This document shows positions 50,783-58,871 of a stretch of 63,905 nucleotides of DNA, in pieces. Numbering within the stretch: position 1 is the stretch's first letter; each line of letters opens with the position of its first letter. Source of the stretch: Ignavibacteria bacterium (GTDB taxonomy: Bacteria; Bacteroidota; Ignavibacteria; Kapaibacteriales; UBA2268); assembly GCA_012518115.1 (NCBI GenBank), contig JAAYTD010000032.1:1-63905 (forward strand), given 5' to 3'. The notes beneath the pieces are model-generated. The model was not told the origin of the DNA. It saw only the letters and a list, made by a program, of their open reading frames with translations, and did not search any database. A program made the translations under genes and the position numbers.

Positions 50783-52417
50783 ATGATACGTGATTTTTAT
50801 ACTTTAATAAAATTAAAAAATGAGTTCCAAAAACTTATAGGAATGAAAATAATAGAAGTATATTCGCAAGAAAAAGATGTTTTTATTATTTCCTTGTTTG
50901 ATGGAGCTAGTGAATATCCTCTTGTGTTGTCTGTAATGCCAAATAATTCATCTATTTACATAAATAAGAATTTTGCAAGAGCTAAGAGTAATGTACTTGA
51001 TAAGTTCAAAGATATTTTAGGTGATGTTTTACAAAAAGTAGAAATTGTTGAAAATGACAGGATCTTAAAATTTGAGTTTATCAATCATAATTTATATTTT
51101 TGTGCTTTTGGTGGAAATAATGCGAATTTATTTATAAGTAGTAAAAAAACTGATAAGATAAAATATGCTGTGAAACAAGCTGATAGATATGTTAATGAAA
51201 AAGTAGATTTTGAGATAAAAGAAAATATAGATTTTTTAGAATATGATAAGCAAGTCGCTATTTTTGAAGCACTTACAAAATCAAATTTGCGGTTAAATAG
51301 ATATTATGCTGATGAGTTTTTATCTGAAATAAAAATTTCAACAGATGAATTACTTCGCAATTTAGACATAAAAAAAATTTATACAGAAGCTTTGAATTTT
51401 ACTTTAGACTTAGTCAAACATTCTAATTGTTATATTTTTTATAATGCAGACAATCAATTATTTCTTTCGCTAATTCCTTTGAAAAAATATGAATTATATA
51501 AAGAAAGTACTTCGTTAAATGAAGCTATAAAAAATGTTTATGTTGCAAGAATAATTGAAACGAAGCGAGCAAAGATCTTAAAAGAAGTTTTGCCTAAGTT
51601 AGAGCGAGATGAAAAAAAACTTATAGCTACAATTAGAATTTCAGAAAATTTTGATGATGTTTTGGAGCGTGCAGATAAGTATCGTAATTATGCAGAGATA
51701 TTGATGGCACAAACTAATTTGAAATCAAAAAGTGGAGATAAAATTTTGCTTAAAAATTGGGTGGGTGAAGATGTTGAAATTAAGTTAGATCCTAAAAATA
51801 ATTTACTTGAAAATGCACAAAATTATTTTAAAAAAAGTCGTAAGGCTTTAGAAGATGCGGAAATGAAGCAAAAACGTTTGCCAATTTTAAAAGAAAAACT
51901 TAATGAAATTCAATCAGCAATTTATGAAGTGAAAAATGCAAAAACTATAAAAGAGTTAGAAAATATACAAAAAAAATTAGAAAGTAAATCATTAATAATT
52001 ATGCAAGATAAAGAAAGACCAATAGAGACAAAGTTTCGTAAGTTCCAATTAGGCGAAGGTTACGTTTTATATGTTGGAAAAAATGCTGCAAATAACGACG
52101 AGCTCACTATGCGTTTTGCTAAACCTTATGATATTTGGTTACATGCGCGTGGTAGCAGCGGTTCTCATTGCGTTATAAAATCTGAAAGCGGCAAAAAGGA
52201 CGAGAAAGTACCTAAAACGATTTTAAAAGCGGCGGCTGAAATTGCTGCTTTTTATTCCGGTGCGAAAAATGCAAAATATACGCCTGTTTGCTATACGCAA
52301 AAAAAATATGTGCATAAACCGAAAGGTGCAAATGTAGGAGCGGTAACTTTGCAACGCGAAGATATTATTATGGTTGAGCCGCGACAACCTGCTGCTGAGA
52401 TGGAAGAAAAAGAATAA
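50783..52417 (+). CDS. rqcH: NFACT-family protein RqcH (ribosome quality control)
   Basis: 544 aa. N-terminal NFACT-N domain (about 1-230), a long helical coiled-coil middle (about 250-430, e.g. LERDEKKLIATIRISENFDD) and the C-terminal NFACT-R domain with YDIWLHARGSSGSHCVIKS, the DxWxHxxxxxGSHV signature, followed by AAAEIAAFYSGAKNAK and the KPKGANVGAVT stretch. RqcH binds stalled 50S subunits and recruits tRNA-Ala to add an alanine tail that marks the nascent chain for degradation. The last residues are an acidic tail. Co-transcribed with the cupin gene. Confidence 0.92.
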   Translation: MIRDFYTLIKLKNEFQKLIGMKIIEVYSQEKDVFIISLFDGASEYPLVLSVMPNNSSIYINKNFARAKSNVLDKFKDILGDVLQKVEIVENDRILKFEFINHNLYFCAFGGNNANLFISSKKTDKIKYAVKQADRYVNEKVDFEIKENIDFLEYDKQVAIFEALTKSNLRLNRYYADEFLSEIKISTDELLRNLDIKKIYTEALNFTLDLVKHSNCYIFYNADNQLFLSLIPLKKYELYKESTSLNEAIKNVYVARIIETKRAKILKEVLPKLERDEKKLIATIRISENFDDVLERADKYRNYAEILMAQTNLKSKSGDKILLKNWVGEDVEIKLDPKNNLLENAQNYFKKSRKALEDAEMKQKRLPILKEKLNEIQSAIYEVKNAKTIKELENIQKKLESKSLIIMQDKERPIETKFRKFQLGEGYVLYVGKNAANNDELTMRFAKPYDIWLHARGSSGSHCVIKSESGKKDEKVPKTILKAAAEIAAFYSGAKNAKYTPVCYTQKKYVHKPKGANVGAVTLQREDIIMVEPRQPAAEMEEKE

Positions 52418-52540
52418 AAACATAGTTTATGAAGCTTGTTTTCTTTTTTTTACTAAAACAAAATATTTTATTCATATTTTTGTGTATAAATTCTTTTATT
52501 TATAATTATAAAAAAGGTAAATATTCTAAAATAATTTTAG

Positions 52541-52548
52541 TATATTTG
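52541..52548 (+). promoter_or_regulatory. -7 promoter element upstream of nuoI
   Basis: TATATTTG, exact TAnnTTTG, 39 bp before the ATG; another match TATTTTTG lies at 52475-52482. -33 boxes not clear. Confidence 0.5.
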
Positions 52549-52587
52549 TGCTTTATAGTTTAGATAATAAATTAGTACCAAATATTT

Positions 52588-53160
52588 ATGCTACAATACT
52601 TTAAAAATATCATTTCTGGATTAGTAACTCCGTTACAAGGTATAAAAATTACTACGGACCATATTTGTAAGCCGAAAGTAACGAGGCGTTATCCTGAACA
52701 ATTTGATCCATATCCGATTTTGCCTGAAACGGAGCGTAATCGTCTTGATGTGAATATGACAAAATGTACGGGTTGTCAGATGTGTGCAAAAAGTTGTCCT
52801 GTAGGTTGTATCAAAATAGAAACAGTAAGAGCTGTTCCTACTGATACTAATGTTCCACTTGATGAGAATGGTAAGCCTAAGAAACTACTTGTAACGCAAT
52901 TTAATATTGATTTTGCGTTGTGTTGTTTTTGTGCTCTTTGTGAGGAAGCTTGTCCGACAGGAGCTATACATAGGACACCGATATTTGATTACAGTAGCTA
53001 TTCACGTGAAGATTTAATATATAATTTCTCTACATTTTCTCCTGAAGAAGTAGAAGAAAAAAAAGAATTGCTTGATAAATTTAATGCAGAAAAAAAAGCT
53101 AAAGAAGATGCAGCTAAGAAGGCGGCAGAAGAAGCAAATCCTGCGGTTCAAGATGAATAA
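52588..53160 (+). CDS. nuoI: NADH-quinone oxidoreductase subunit I
   Basis: 190 aa membrane-associated ferredoxin-like subunit of complex I. Two [4Fe-4S] motifs are intact: CTGCQMCAKSCP and CCFCALCEEACP, each CxxCxxCxxxCP. The N-terminal amphipathic helix (FKNIISGLVTPLQGI) docks to the membrane arm. The C-terminus has an unusual Lys/Ala/Glu tail, EKKAKEDAAKKAAEEANP. Only nuoL follows; other nuo genes are elsewhere, so the complex I genes are scattered or split in this genome. Confidence 0.95.
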   Translation: MLQYFKNIISGLVTPLQGIKITTDHICKPKVTRRYPEQFDPYPILPETERNRLDVNMTKCTGCQMCAKSCPVGCIKIETVRAVPTDTNVPLDENGKPKKLLVTQFNIDFALCCFCALCEEACPTGAIHRTPIFDYSSYSREDLIYNFSTFSPEEVEEKKELLDKFNAEKKAKEDAAKKAAEEANPAVQDE

Positions 53161-53217
53161 ATAATATTTTTATTTATATTAATTAATTTTGAAGAAAAAC
53201 GATAAAAATACAAGATT

Positions 53218-55308
53218 ATGAGTTTTGATAGTTTATTAATGATGTCGGCAGTTGTTTTAATTCTGCCACTTATCAGTTTTATACTGATTATTTTCAATCA
53301 AAAGCGACTTGGACGTGGAGCCGGTTGGCTTGGTTTAACATCTTTAACAGTTACTTTGGTTCTTTCATGTATAATTGCTTATAACAAGCTGTTTGTATAT
53401 CCTGCTGAGCCGATGTTACAATGGAAATTCGATTGGTTTTCTTTAGGGAATAGTGCGATTAAACTTGGAATAGGTGTTGATAATTTAACAGCTATAATGT
53501 TGATAGTTGTTTGTCTTATCAGTACTCTTGTTCATTTGTTTTCTACGGAATATATGCGAGACGATAAGCGTTATCCGCGTTTTTATGCTTATTTAAGTCT
53601 CTTTGTTTTTTCAATGTTAGGAATAGTACTTGCGAATAACTTTTTAAATATGTATATATTTTGGGAGCTTGTAGGTATTTCTTCTTATCTGTTGATAGGT
53701 TTTTGGTATGAAAAAGATAGCGCTGCTAATGCGAGCAAGAAAGCTTTTATTGCCAATCGTGTAGGTGATTTCGGTTTTTTAATCGGTATTTTAATTTGCT
53801 TTTTCACCTTTGGAACTTTGATGTATGACGATATTTATGCTCAAATAGGATTAGGCAATTTACCTTTTGATAGTGGAACAGTTTTAACTGTTTTAGGTAT
53901 TTGTTTGTTTATGGGAGCTATTGGCAAGTCGGCACAATTTCCTTTGCACGTTTGGTTGCCTGATGCTATGGAAGGTCCAACGCCTGTTAGTGCACTTATT
54001 CATGCAGCTACAATGGTTGCAGCGGGAGTATATTTAACAGCGAGGATATTTCCGATATTATCGGCTGATGCTTTAGTTTTTGTTGCTTATACGGGAGCTA
54101 TCACTGCATTTTTAGCAGCTACTATAGCTATAACTCAAAATGATTTCAAAAAAGTTTTAGCTTATTCAACGATTAGTCAGCTTGGCTATATGATTATGGG
54201 AATTGGAGCAGGTGCTTGGTCACTTGGTTTCTTTCATCTTGTTACTCACGCTTGGTTTAAAGCTTGTTTGTTCTTGACTGCAGGTTCTGTAATACACGCG
54301 ATGCACATTTCTATGCACCATGCAAATAATCATACTTTGGATCCACAAGATATTCGCAATATGGGTGGTTTAAGAAAAACAATGCCTATAACTTACATTA
54401 CATTTTTAATTTCTACGCTAGCGATTTCTGGTGTTCCTTTAACTTCTGGGTTTTTAAGTAAAGATGGAATATTAGCCGGAACACTAGCTTTCGGTAATTT
54501 AAGTGGGCATTGGTTCATTCCTATTGCAGGTTTTACGGCAGCATTTATGACCGCTTTTTATATGTTCCGTCTTACTATCGTTTCTTTCCATGGTGAAGCA
54601 AGAACAGATATTGCAAGCCATGCCAAAGAAAATAAATTTCCTATCGTGTTTCCGCTTATCGTTTTAGCAGCACTTTCTTTCTGGTTCGTATATTCGCCAA
54701 ATCCATTAAATGCTGATGCAGGCTGGTTCCTTGATAGAGTGCAAACTCCTGCAAGTGTTGTTCCTGCGGAATATCAATTTGATTTTATGGTGCCATTAGC
54801 GCCTAATTCGATTGATGGACACCATGCAGGAAATATATTTCAAGAAGAAATGCATCATCAACATACTCCAGCTATGATTTTATCGTTGTTAATAGCTGGC
54901 TGTGCTATCTTACTAGCTTTTGTTGTTTATCAGTGGAAGAAAATTGATGCAGATAAAGTGGCAAATGCTATTAAACCACTATATAATTTGTCTTATAATA
55001 AATGGTATATTGACGAAATTTATGATAAAACAGCTATAGGTGGAACGGTATTATTCTCTAAAGCTATATCATGGTTTGATACATATATTGTTGATGGAAT
55101 AGTCAATGGAGCGGCTAAATTAACAAGAATGGTAGGGGCTTTTATCGGGCATTTTGATAATATTATTATTGACGGAATTATTAATGGTATCGCTAAATTA
55201 GTCGGAGCTCTTGGACAAATGGGACGCAAAATGCAAACAGGAAGAGTGCAAACTTATATTGCTTTGTCAATTATCGGACTAATGGCACTGATTTTTTTCG
55301 TAGTATAA
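53218..55308 (+). CDS. nuoL: NADH-quinone oxidoreductase subunit L
   Basis: 696 aa antiporter-like membrane subunit of complex I, about 16 helices. The Proton_antipo_N and M domains are recognisable: FWELVGISSYLLIGFWYEKD, MGAIGKSAQFPLHVWLPDAMEGPTPVSALIHAATMV (parts: KSAQFPLHVWLPDA, TPVSALIHAA), and SQLGYMIMGIG. The essential helix-7/8 Lys and Glu are present. After the last antiporter helix the long C-terminal lateral helix region contains two repeated amphipathic stretches, IVDGIVNGAAKLTRMVGAFIG and IIDGIINGIAKLVGALGQMG (given as the start of each). 57 bp after nuoI. Confidence 0.95.
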   Translation: MSFDSLLMMSAVVLILPLISFILIIFNQKRLGRGAGWLGLTSLTVTLVLSCIIAYNKLFVYPAEPMLQWKFDWFSLGNSAIKLGIGVDNLTAIMLIVVCLISTLVHLFSTEYMRDDKRYPRFYAYLSLFVFSMLGIVLANNFLNMYIFWELVGISSYLLIGFWYEKDSAANASKKAFIANRVGDFGFLIGILICFFTFGTLMYDDIYAQIGLGNLPFDSGTVLTVLGICLFMGAIGKSAQFPLHVWLPDAMEGPTPVSALIHAATMVAAGVYLTARIFPILSADALVFVAYTGAITAFLAATIAITQNDFKKVLAYSTISQLGYMIMGIGAGAWSLGFFHLVTHAWFKACLFLTAGSVIHAMHISMHHANNHTLDPQDIRNMGGLRKTMPITYITFLISTLAISGVPLTSGFLSKDGILAGTLAFGNLSGHWFIPIAGFTAAFMTAFYMFRLTIVSFHGEARTDIASHAKENKFPIVFPLIVLAALSFWFVYSPNPLNADAGWFLDRVQTPASVVPAEYQFDFMVPLAPNSIDGHHAGNIFQEEMHHQHTPAMILSLLIAGCAILLAFVVYQWKKIDADKVANAIKPLYNLSYNKWYIDEIYDKTAIGGTVLFSKAISWFDTYIVDGIVNGAAKLTRMVGAFIGHFDNIIIDGIINGIAKLVGALGQMGRKMQTGRVQTYIALSIIGLMALIFFVV

Positions 55309-55343
55309 ATTAATTTTTCTTAAATTAAAGAATTAGATGTTTT

Positions 55344-55376
55344 GTCGCATATAGTTTTTATAAAATTATATGCGAC
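55344..55376 (+). terminator. Probable terminator after nuoL
   Basis: Ten-bp stem GTCGCATATA (55344-55353) with TATATGCGAC (55367-55376), 13-nt loop; only a mild T-rich tail. An ATG at 55370 falls in the right arm, so it is not the start of the next gene. Confidence 0.6.
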
Positions 55377-55393
55377 TTAATTTTAATAGGGAA

Positions 55394-55738
55394 ATGAAGA
55401 ATATGGAATTAGCAAAAAATGAAAATAACTTTTACGCTGAAATTGGTGATTTGCTCAAACAGGCAAGAAATAGTGCTTATAAAGCTGTGAATACACTGTT
55501 GGTACAAACTTATTGGCAAATAGGTAAGCGCATTGTAGAACAAGAGATGCAAGGAAAGAGTAAGGCAAATTATGGTGATTATCTCATTACAAACTTGTCA
55601 AGGCATTTAACTGATACATTTGGAAAAGGATTTTCGGAAGCTAATTTATGGAATATGAGACAGTTTTATCAAACATTTCCTGAATTTGAGCAATTCTCTA
55701 CGCACTGCGTAGAGAATCTAAGTTGGACAAATTTGTGA
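55394..55738 (+). pseudogene. DUF1016 (YhcG-like) gene, truncated after the N-terminal domain
   Basis: 114 codons from the ATG at 55394. KQARNSAYKAVNTLLVQTYWQIGKRIVEQEMQGKSKANYGDYLIT (shown for position) and LSRHLTDTFGKGFSEANLWNMRQFYQTFP are the DUF1016 N-terminal domain. The intact family has a C-terminal PD-(D/E)xK nuclease domain reached through LSWTHYRLL; here the frame stops at LSWTNL just before repeat copy C. Upstream of that, FSTHCVEN is encoded by a perfect 25-bp palindrome. The gene is most likely a remnant; the family is linked to mobile or defence-related loci. Confidence 0.78.
55693..55717. repeat. Perfect 25-bp palindrome within the DUF1016 remnant
   Basis: 12-bp arms ATTCTCTACGCA and TGCGTAGAGAAT around a single C, in frame, encoding FSTHCVEN. 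Confidence 0.9.
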
Positions 55739-55752
55739 TGTGGTTTTTATTA

Positions 55753-55942
55753 ACTACCCCGTCAGGCTTCGCCTGCCACCCCTTCTGGGAAGGGGAATTT
55801 TAAAATTCTCCTCTTGAGAGGAGTACCTGCGTAGCAGGGGAGGTGTGGTTATTTGGTCGTTGAGTGGAGCCGAAATAACTACCGTCAGGTTTCATCTGCC
55901 ACCCCTTTTGGAAAGGAAAATTTATATAATTCCAAATGGTAT
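55753..55942. repeat. Mosaic palindromic intergenic repeat, copy C
   Basis: Begins with the ACTACCCCGTCA module and hairpins CAGGC-TTC-GCCTG (55763-55775) and CCCCTT/AAGGGG (55779-55795), then a 39-bp stretch identical to 519-557 of copy A (55803-55841), then a GTTATTT...AAATAAC pair enclosing GGTCGTTGAGTGGAGCCG, a decayed second ACTACCGTCA module, and the end ATATAATTCCAAATGGTAT (55924-55942), 18 of 19 identical to A 707-725. Lies between the DUF1016 remnant and mtgA. Confidence 0.75.
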
Positions 55943-55962
55943 AAAATTAAATTTTATAAAAA

Positions 55963-56667
55963 ATGAAGAAATTTACAATAAGGTTAATTTTCAAAATAAT
56001 ATCTTACGCGCTTATTCTTTTTATTTCTCTTAGTTTATTAGGAGTTATAGCTTATAAGTTCATAGATCCATTTATAACTCCTTTAATGGTTATTAGATGT
56101 ATTGAAGGTTTTACAGACGGTAATTCTGTTGGAATAGATAAAGAGTGGCGAGATTATGATGAAGTTTCAAAGAATGTTTTCAGAGCTTGCATAGCTGCTG
56201 AAGATGCGAGGTTTTTGCGTCATAATGGAATAGATTGGCGCGCTGTAGAGCAAGCAAAGCGTTATAATGAAATACATAAAGGTAAAAAAATGCGTGGCGC
56301 TAGTACGATAACGATGCAAACGGCAAAAAATGTTTTTTTGTGGAATGGACGAAGTTTTTTACGCAAAGGCTTAGAAGTATATTTTTCTTATTTGATAGAA
56401 ATTGTTTGGGGAAAAGAACGGATATTGGAAGTATATGTAAATGTTATTGAATGGGGCAGTGGTATATATGGCGTAGAAGCGGCATCGCAGGCATATTTTG
56501 GCAAGTCATCTTCAAAACTAACTAATAGGCAAGCTGCATTACTTGCGGCGGTCCTTCCTAATCCGCGAAAATTTTCGGCTAAAAAACCGTCGCCGTATAT
56601 CCAAAAACGCGCTGGTAATATCCAAAAACGTATGCGTAGTATTGCTTTACCTAAACCTAAAAAATAG
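55963..56667 (+). CDS. mtgA: Monofunctional peptidoglycan transglycosylase
   Basis: 234 aa GT51 enzyme polymerising lipid II into glycan chains. One N-terminal membrane helix (IISYALILFISLSLLGVIAY), then the glycosyltransferase motifs: AAEDARFLRHNGIDW (catalytic Glu), GASTITMQTAKNVFLW, RKGLEVYFSYLIEIVWGKERILEVYVN (shown by LEVYFSYLIE and ERILEVYVN), EWGSGIYGVEAASQAYFGK. No transpeptidase domain, so it is the monofunctional type. It begins 20 bp after repeat copy C, which therefore borders its promoter. Confidence 0.95.
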   Translation: MKKFTIRLIFKIISYALILFISLSLLGVIAYKFIDPFITPLMVIRCIEGFTDGNSVGIDKEWRDYDEVSKNVFRACIAAEDARFLRHNGIDWRAVEQAKRYNEIHKGKKMRGASTITMQTAKNVFLWNGRSFLRKGLEVYFSYLIEIVWGKERILEVYVNVIEWGSGIYGVEAASQAYFGKSSSKLTNRQAALLAAVLPNPRKFSAKKPSPYIQKRAGNIQKRMRSIALPKPKK

Positions 56668-56699
56668 TATTTGTTAGCTTGTTTTTGAAAAATTAAGAA

Positions 56700-57608
56700 T
56701 TATTTTTTTTTGAAAGCGACTTTGTTTTTTTTATTAGTTACAAATTTCAATTGAAAAATTGATATAGCGATTAGAATAAAGAATAAGAAATAAGCTATAG
56801 CTGCTGCATATCCTAAAGCGTCTGTTTTTTCAAAAGCATTTGTAAATACCATATAAACTAAGGTAGTAGTTGAGTGTAGCGGTCCTCCTTTTGTCATTAT
56901 ATAGATTTCCATAAATACTTGAAAAGATTTTATCGTATTTAAGATTATCACAAAAACAATAGTTGGTTTTATTATTGGGATTGTAATTTTTCTTAGTGTA
57001 TATACTCGTGGAGCTCCTGCAAGCTTAGCTACATCATATAAGGAGTTCGGCACTGCTTGCATTGCTGCTAAGAAAATCACCATATAATAACCGCAAGAAG
57101 ACCAAATATCCATTACCATAATCGACAGTAGTGAAGTTTTTGTATCTAAGAGCCAGCCAAGCTCGGAAGTCGGTAATCCTAAAGTTTGTAGAATAATATT
57201 TATATATCCATCTTTTGCATATAAGTTCATAAAAATTAAAGAGATAACAACTAATGAAGTTACAGCAGGCAAAAAGAATGAAGCACGAAAGAAGTTTTTA
57301 AATCTGATAAATTTTTCATTCAAAATACTAGCTAGTAAAAGTGCGATAGTAATTGTAAAAGGTACAGTTCCAACAGTAAAAAATAAAGTGTTTTTCAATG
57401 CTTTCCAAAATATTTTATCATTAAACATATTTTTATAATTATCTAACCCGATAAATTCTACAGAGTTAGTTAATGTTTTATATTCTGTAAAGCTAATAAC
57501 TGCTGTATAAATAATTGGATATAGCCAAAATACTAAGAAGATGATAATCCAAGGAATTAGCATCACATAAGTATTTACTTTATTTTGAGTTAGCTGTTTA
57601 GTCTTCAT
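56700..57608 (-). CDS. ABC transporter permease, MalF/UgpA-type
   Basis: 302 aa, six membrane helices typical of carbohydrate-type importers: IPWIIIFLVFWLYPIIYTAVISF, then the binding-protein-dependent transport loop with EEA-like motif YDVAKLAGAPRVYTLRKITIPIIKPT, which docks to the ATPase. Sugar, glycerol phosphate or a related solute is likely. No second permease, substrate-binding protein or ATPase gene adjoins; it instead overlaps the methyltransferase gene by 11 bp at the end of the ftsK operon. Either partners are elsewhere or it is an orphan. Confidence 0.85.
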   Translation of the reverse strand: MKTKQLTQNKVNTYVMLIPWIIIFLVFWLYPIIYTAVISFTEYKTLTNSVEFIGLDNYKNMFNDKIFWKALKNTLFFTVGTVPFTITIALLLASILNEKFIRFKNFFRASFFLPAVTSLVVISLIFMNLYAKDGYINIILQTLGLPTSELGWLLDTKTSLLSIMVMDIWSSCGYYMVIFLAAMQAVPNSLYDVAKLAGAPRVYTLRKITIPIIKPTIVFVIILNTIKSFQVFMEIYIMTKGGPLHSTTTLVYMVFTNAFEKTDALGYAAAIAYFLFFILIAISIFQLKFVTNKKNKVAFKKK

Positions 57609-58857
57609 TTATTTTAGTAGTTATTAAAATTTTCAATTTGTCATCAATAGTTGTAGTAGCAAATATATAAATATTTCCGCCTTCTTTCAAGCCTAATTTT
57701 TTATAAATTTCTTGTGTGCTATATGGAAAATTTCGTACTGTTACATTTGCTTTTTTGTCATTTCCAATATGTTTTAGAACCTCTTTTTTATTAAAATTCT
57801 CTATAGCTATAACTTCAAATTTTCGTCCGTAAAAGCTTTTAATTAAATGATTTGCTGTAAATAAATGAGAATTTTTGTGAAGTTTCTCTAAATTATATTT
57901 GTCTGCTAAGTCGCTCCAAAATGCAAGTTTCATTAAGGAAGAATTAGGTTCATAAATATATTTTTGAGGCATATTGTAAGATATTTTACTTTCTTGATTT
58001 TTTTCAAATTTGACTATATTTTGTATAATTTTATTCTCTTCATCTTTTATCAAATTGACGGCAAAATATTTTATATTTTCAGCGTTTTCATTTATTAGTA
58101 CAAGCAATTCTTTACATTCATTTTCTACAGAAACTATATGTATTTCAGCTATATTTTTAAGTTCTTTTTCTGTTTTTGTTATGTCAAACAAAGGCGAGAG
58201 CTTGATTAAAATATTTTTCCCGTGTTTAAAGAAAACATTTTGCAGTTCTAACAAATTAGGTTGCAGGTCTTCAAGTAAAAAAAATCTTTTATTGTTTTTT
58301 CTGCGGTCGGGATCAAGATAAATAATGTCAAACTTTGTTAAGTTGTTTTGATTTGTAGCAAAAAAATCTTCAGCCGAACAGTTAATAATTTTAATATTTT
58401 CTATTTCAAGATTATTTACATTTTTTTCAAAATAGCTACATAGATTTTCATTAACTTCAAGATAATAATGAGCTTGTGCTTTTTTAGCAAACGCCAAAGA
58501 ATCAACTCCTAATCCTCCTGTTAAATCTATAGAAGTCTTATAGTTAGTTAGTATATTAGCTTTATATTCTGCGGTGTATTCGGAAGAAGCTTGTTCGCAA
58601 TTTAAGCGACTATGGAAAATAAAATCAAAATTTTTTGTTAAAGTTGGAAACTTATGTTTGAATTTCTGTCTTAAAAAAATTTGTTCAACGGCAAAATTAA
58701 AAGCATCTTGATTTTGTGAAAAAATATCAGATTGACTAATCTTTTCTTTTTTAAAGATTAGCTTTGTAGTATCTGCTGTTATATTTTCTTTGATAACAGG
58801 TAGTAAATTGTGATACATATCTAATATATTTTCAGTGTTATTTTTTATATTTTCCAC
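57598..58857 (-). CDS. THUMP-like class I SAM-dependent methyltransferase
   Basis: 419 aa. SAM-binding motif I is DLTGGLGVDSLAFAKKA (about residues 113-129), the acidic motif II-like LEVNENLCSYF, and the catalytic-region motif YLDPDRR where many nucleic acid methylases have NPPY/DPPY. A helical N-terminal region and a C-terminal THUMP-like domain (about 330-419) flank it. The set matches a Bacteroidota-typical THUMP-domain methyltransferase whose target is probably RNA; the target is unknown. 14 bp after ftsK and overlapping the permease gene. Confidence 0.85.
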   Translation of the reverse strand: MENIKNNTENILDMYHNLLPVIKENITADTTKLIFKKEKISQSDIFSQNQDAFNFAVEQIFLRQKFKHKFPTLTKNFDFIFHSRLNCEQASSEYTAEYKANILTNYKTSIDLTGGLGVDSLAFAKKAQAHYYLEVNENLCSYFEKNVNNLEIENIKIINCSAEDFFATNQNNLTKFDIIYLDPDRRKNNKRFFLLEDLQPNLLELQNVFFKHGKNILIKLSPLFDITKTEKELKNIAEIHIVSVENECKELLVLINENAENIKYFAVNLIKDEENKIIQNIVKFEKNQESKISYNMPQKYIYEPNSSLMKLAFWSDLADKYNLEKLHKNSHLFTANHLIKSFYGRKFEVIAIENFNKKEVLKHIGNDKKANVTVRNFPYSTQEIYKKLGLKEGGNIYIFATTTIDDKLKILITTKINED

Positions 58858-58871
58858 TACTTAAAGATAGT

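Noticed and set aside
55845-56033. 62-codon open frame overlapping repeat C and mtgA
   Set aside because: Its first half is repeat sequence and its second half is the wrong frame of mtgA.
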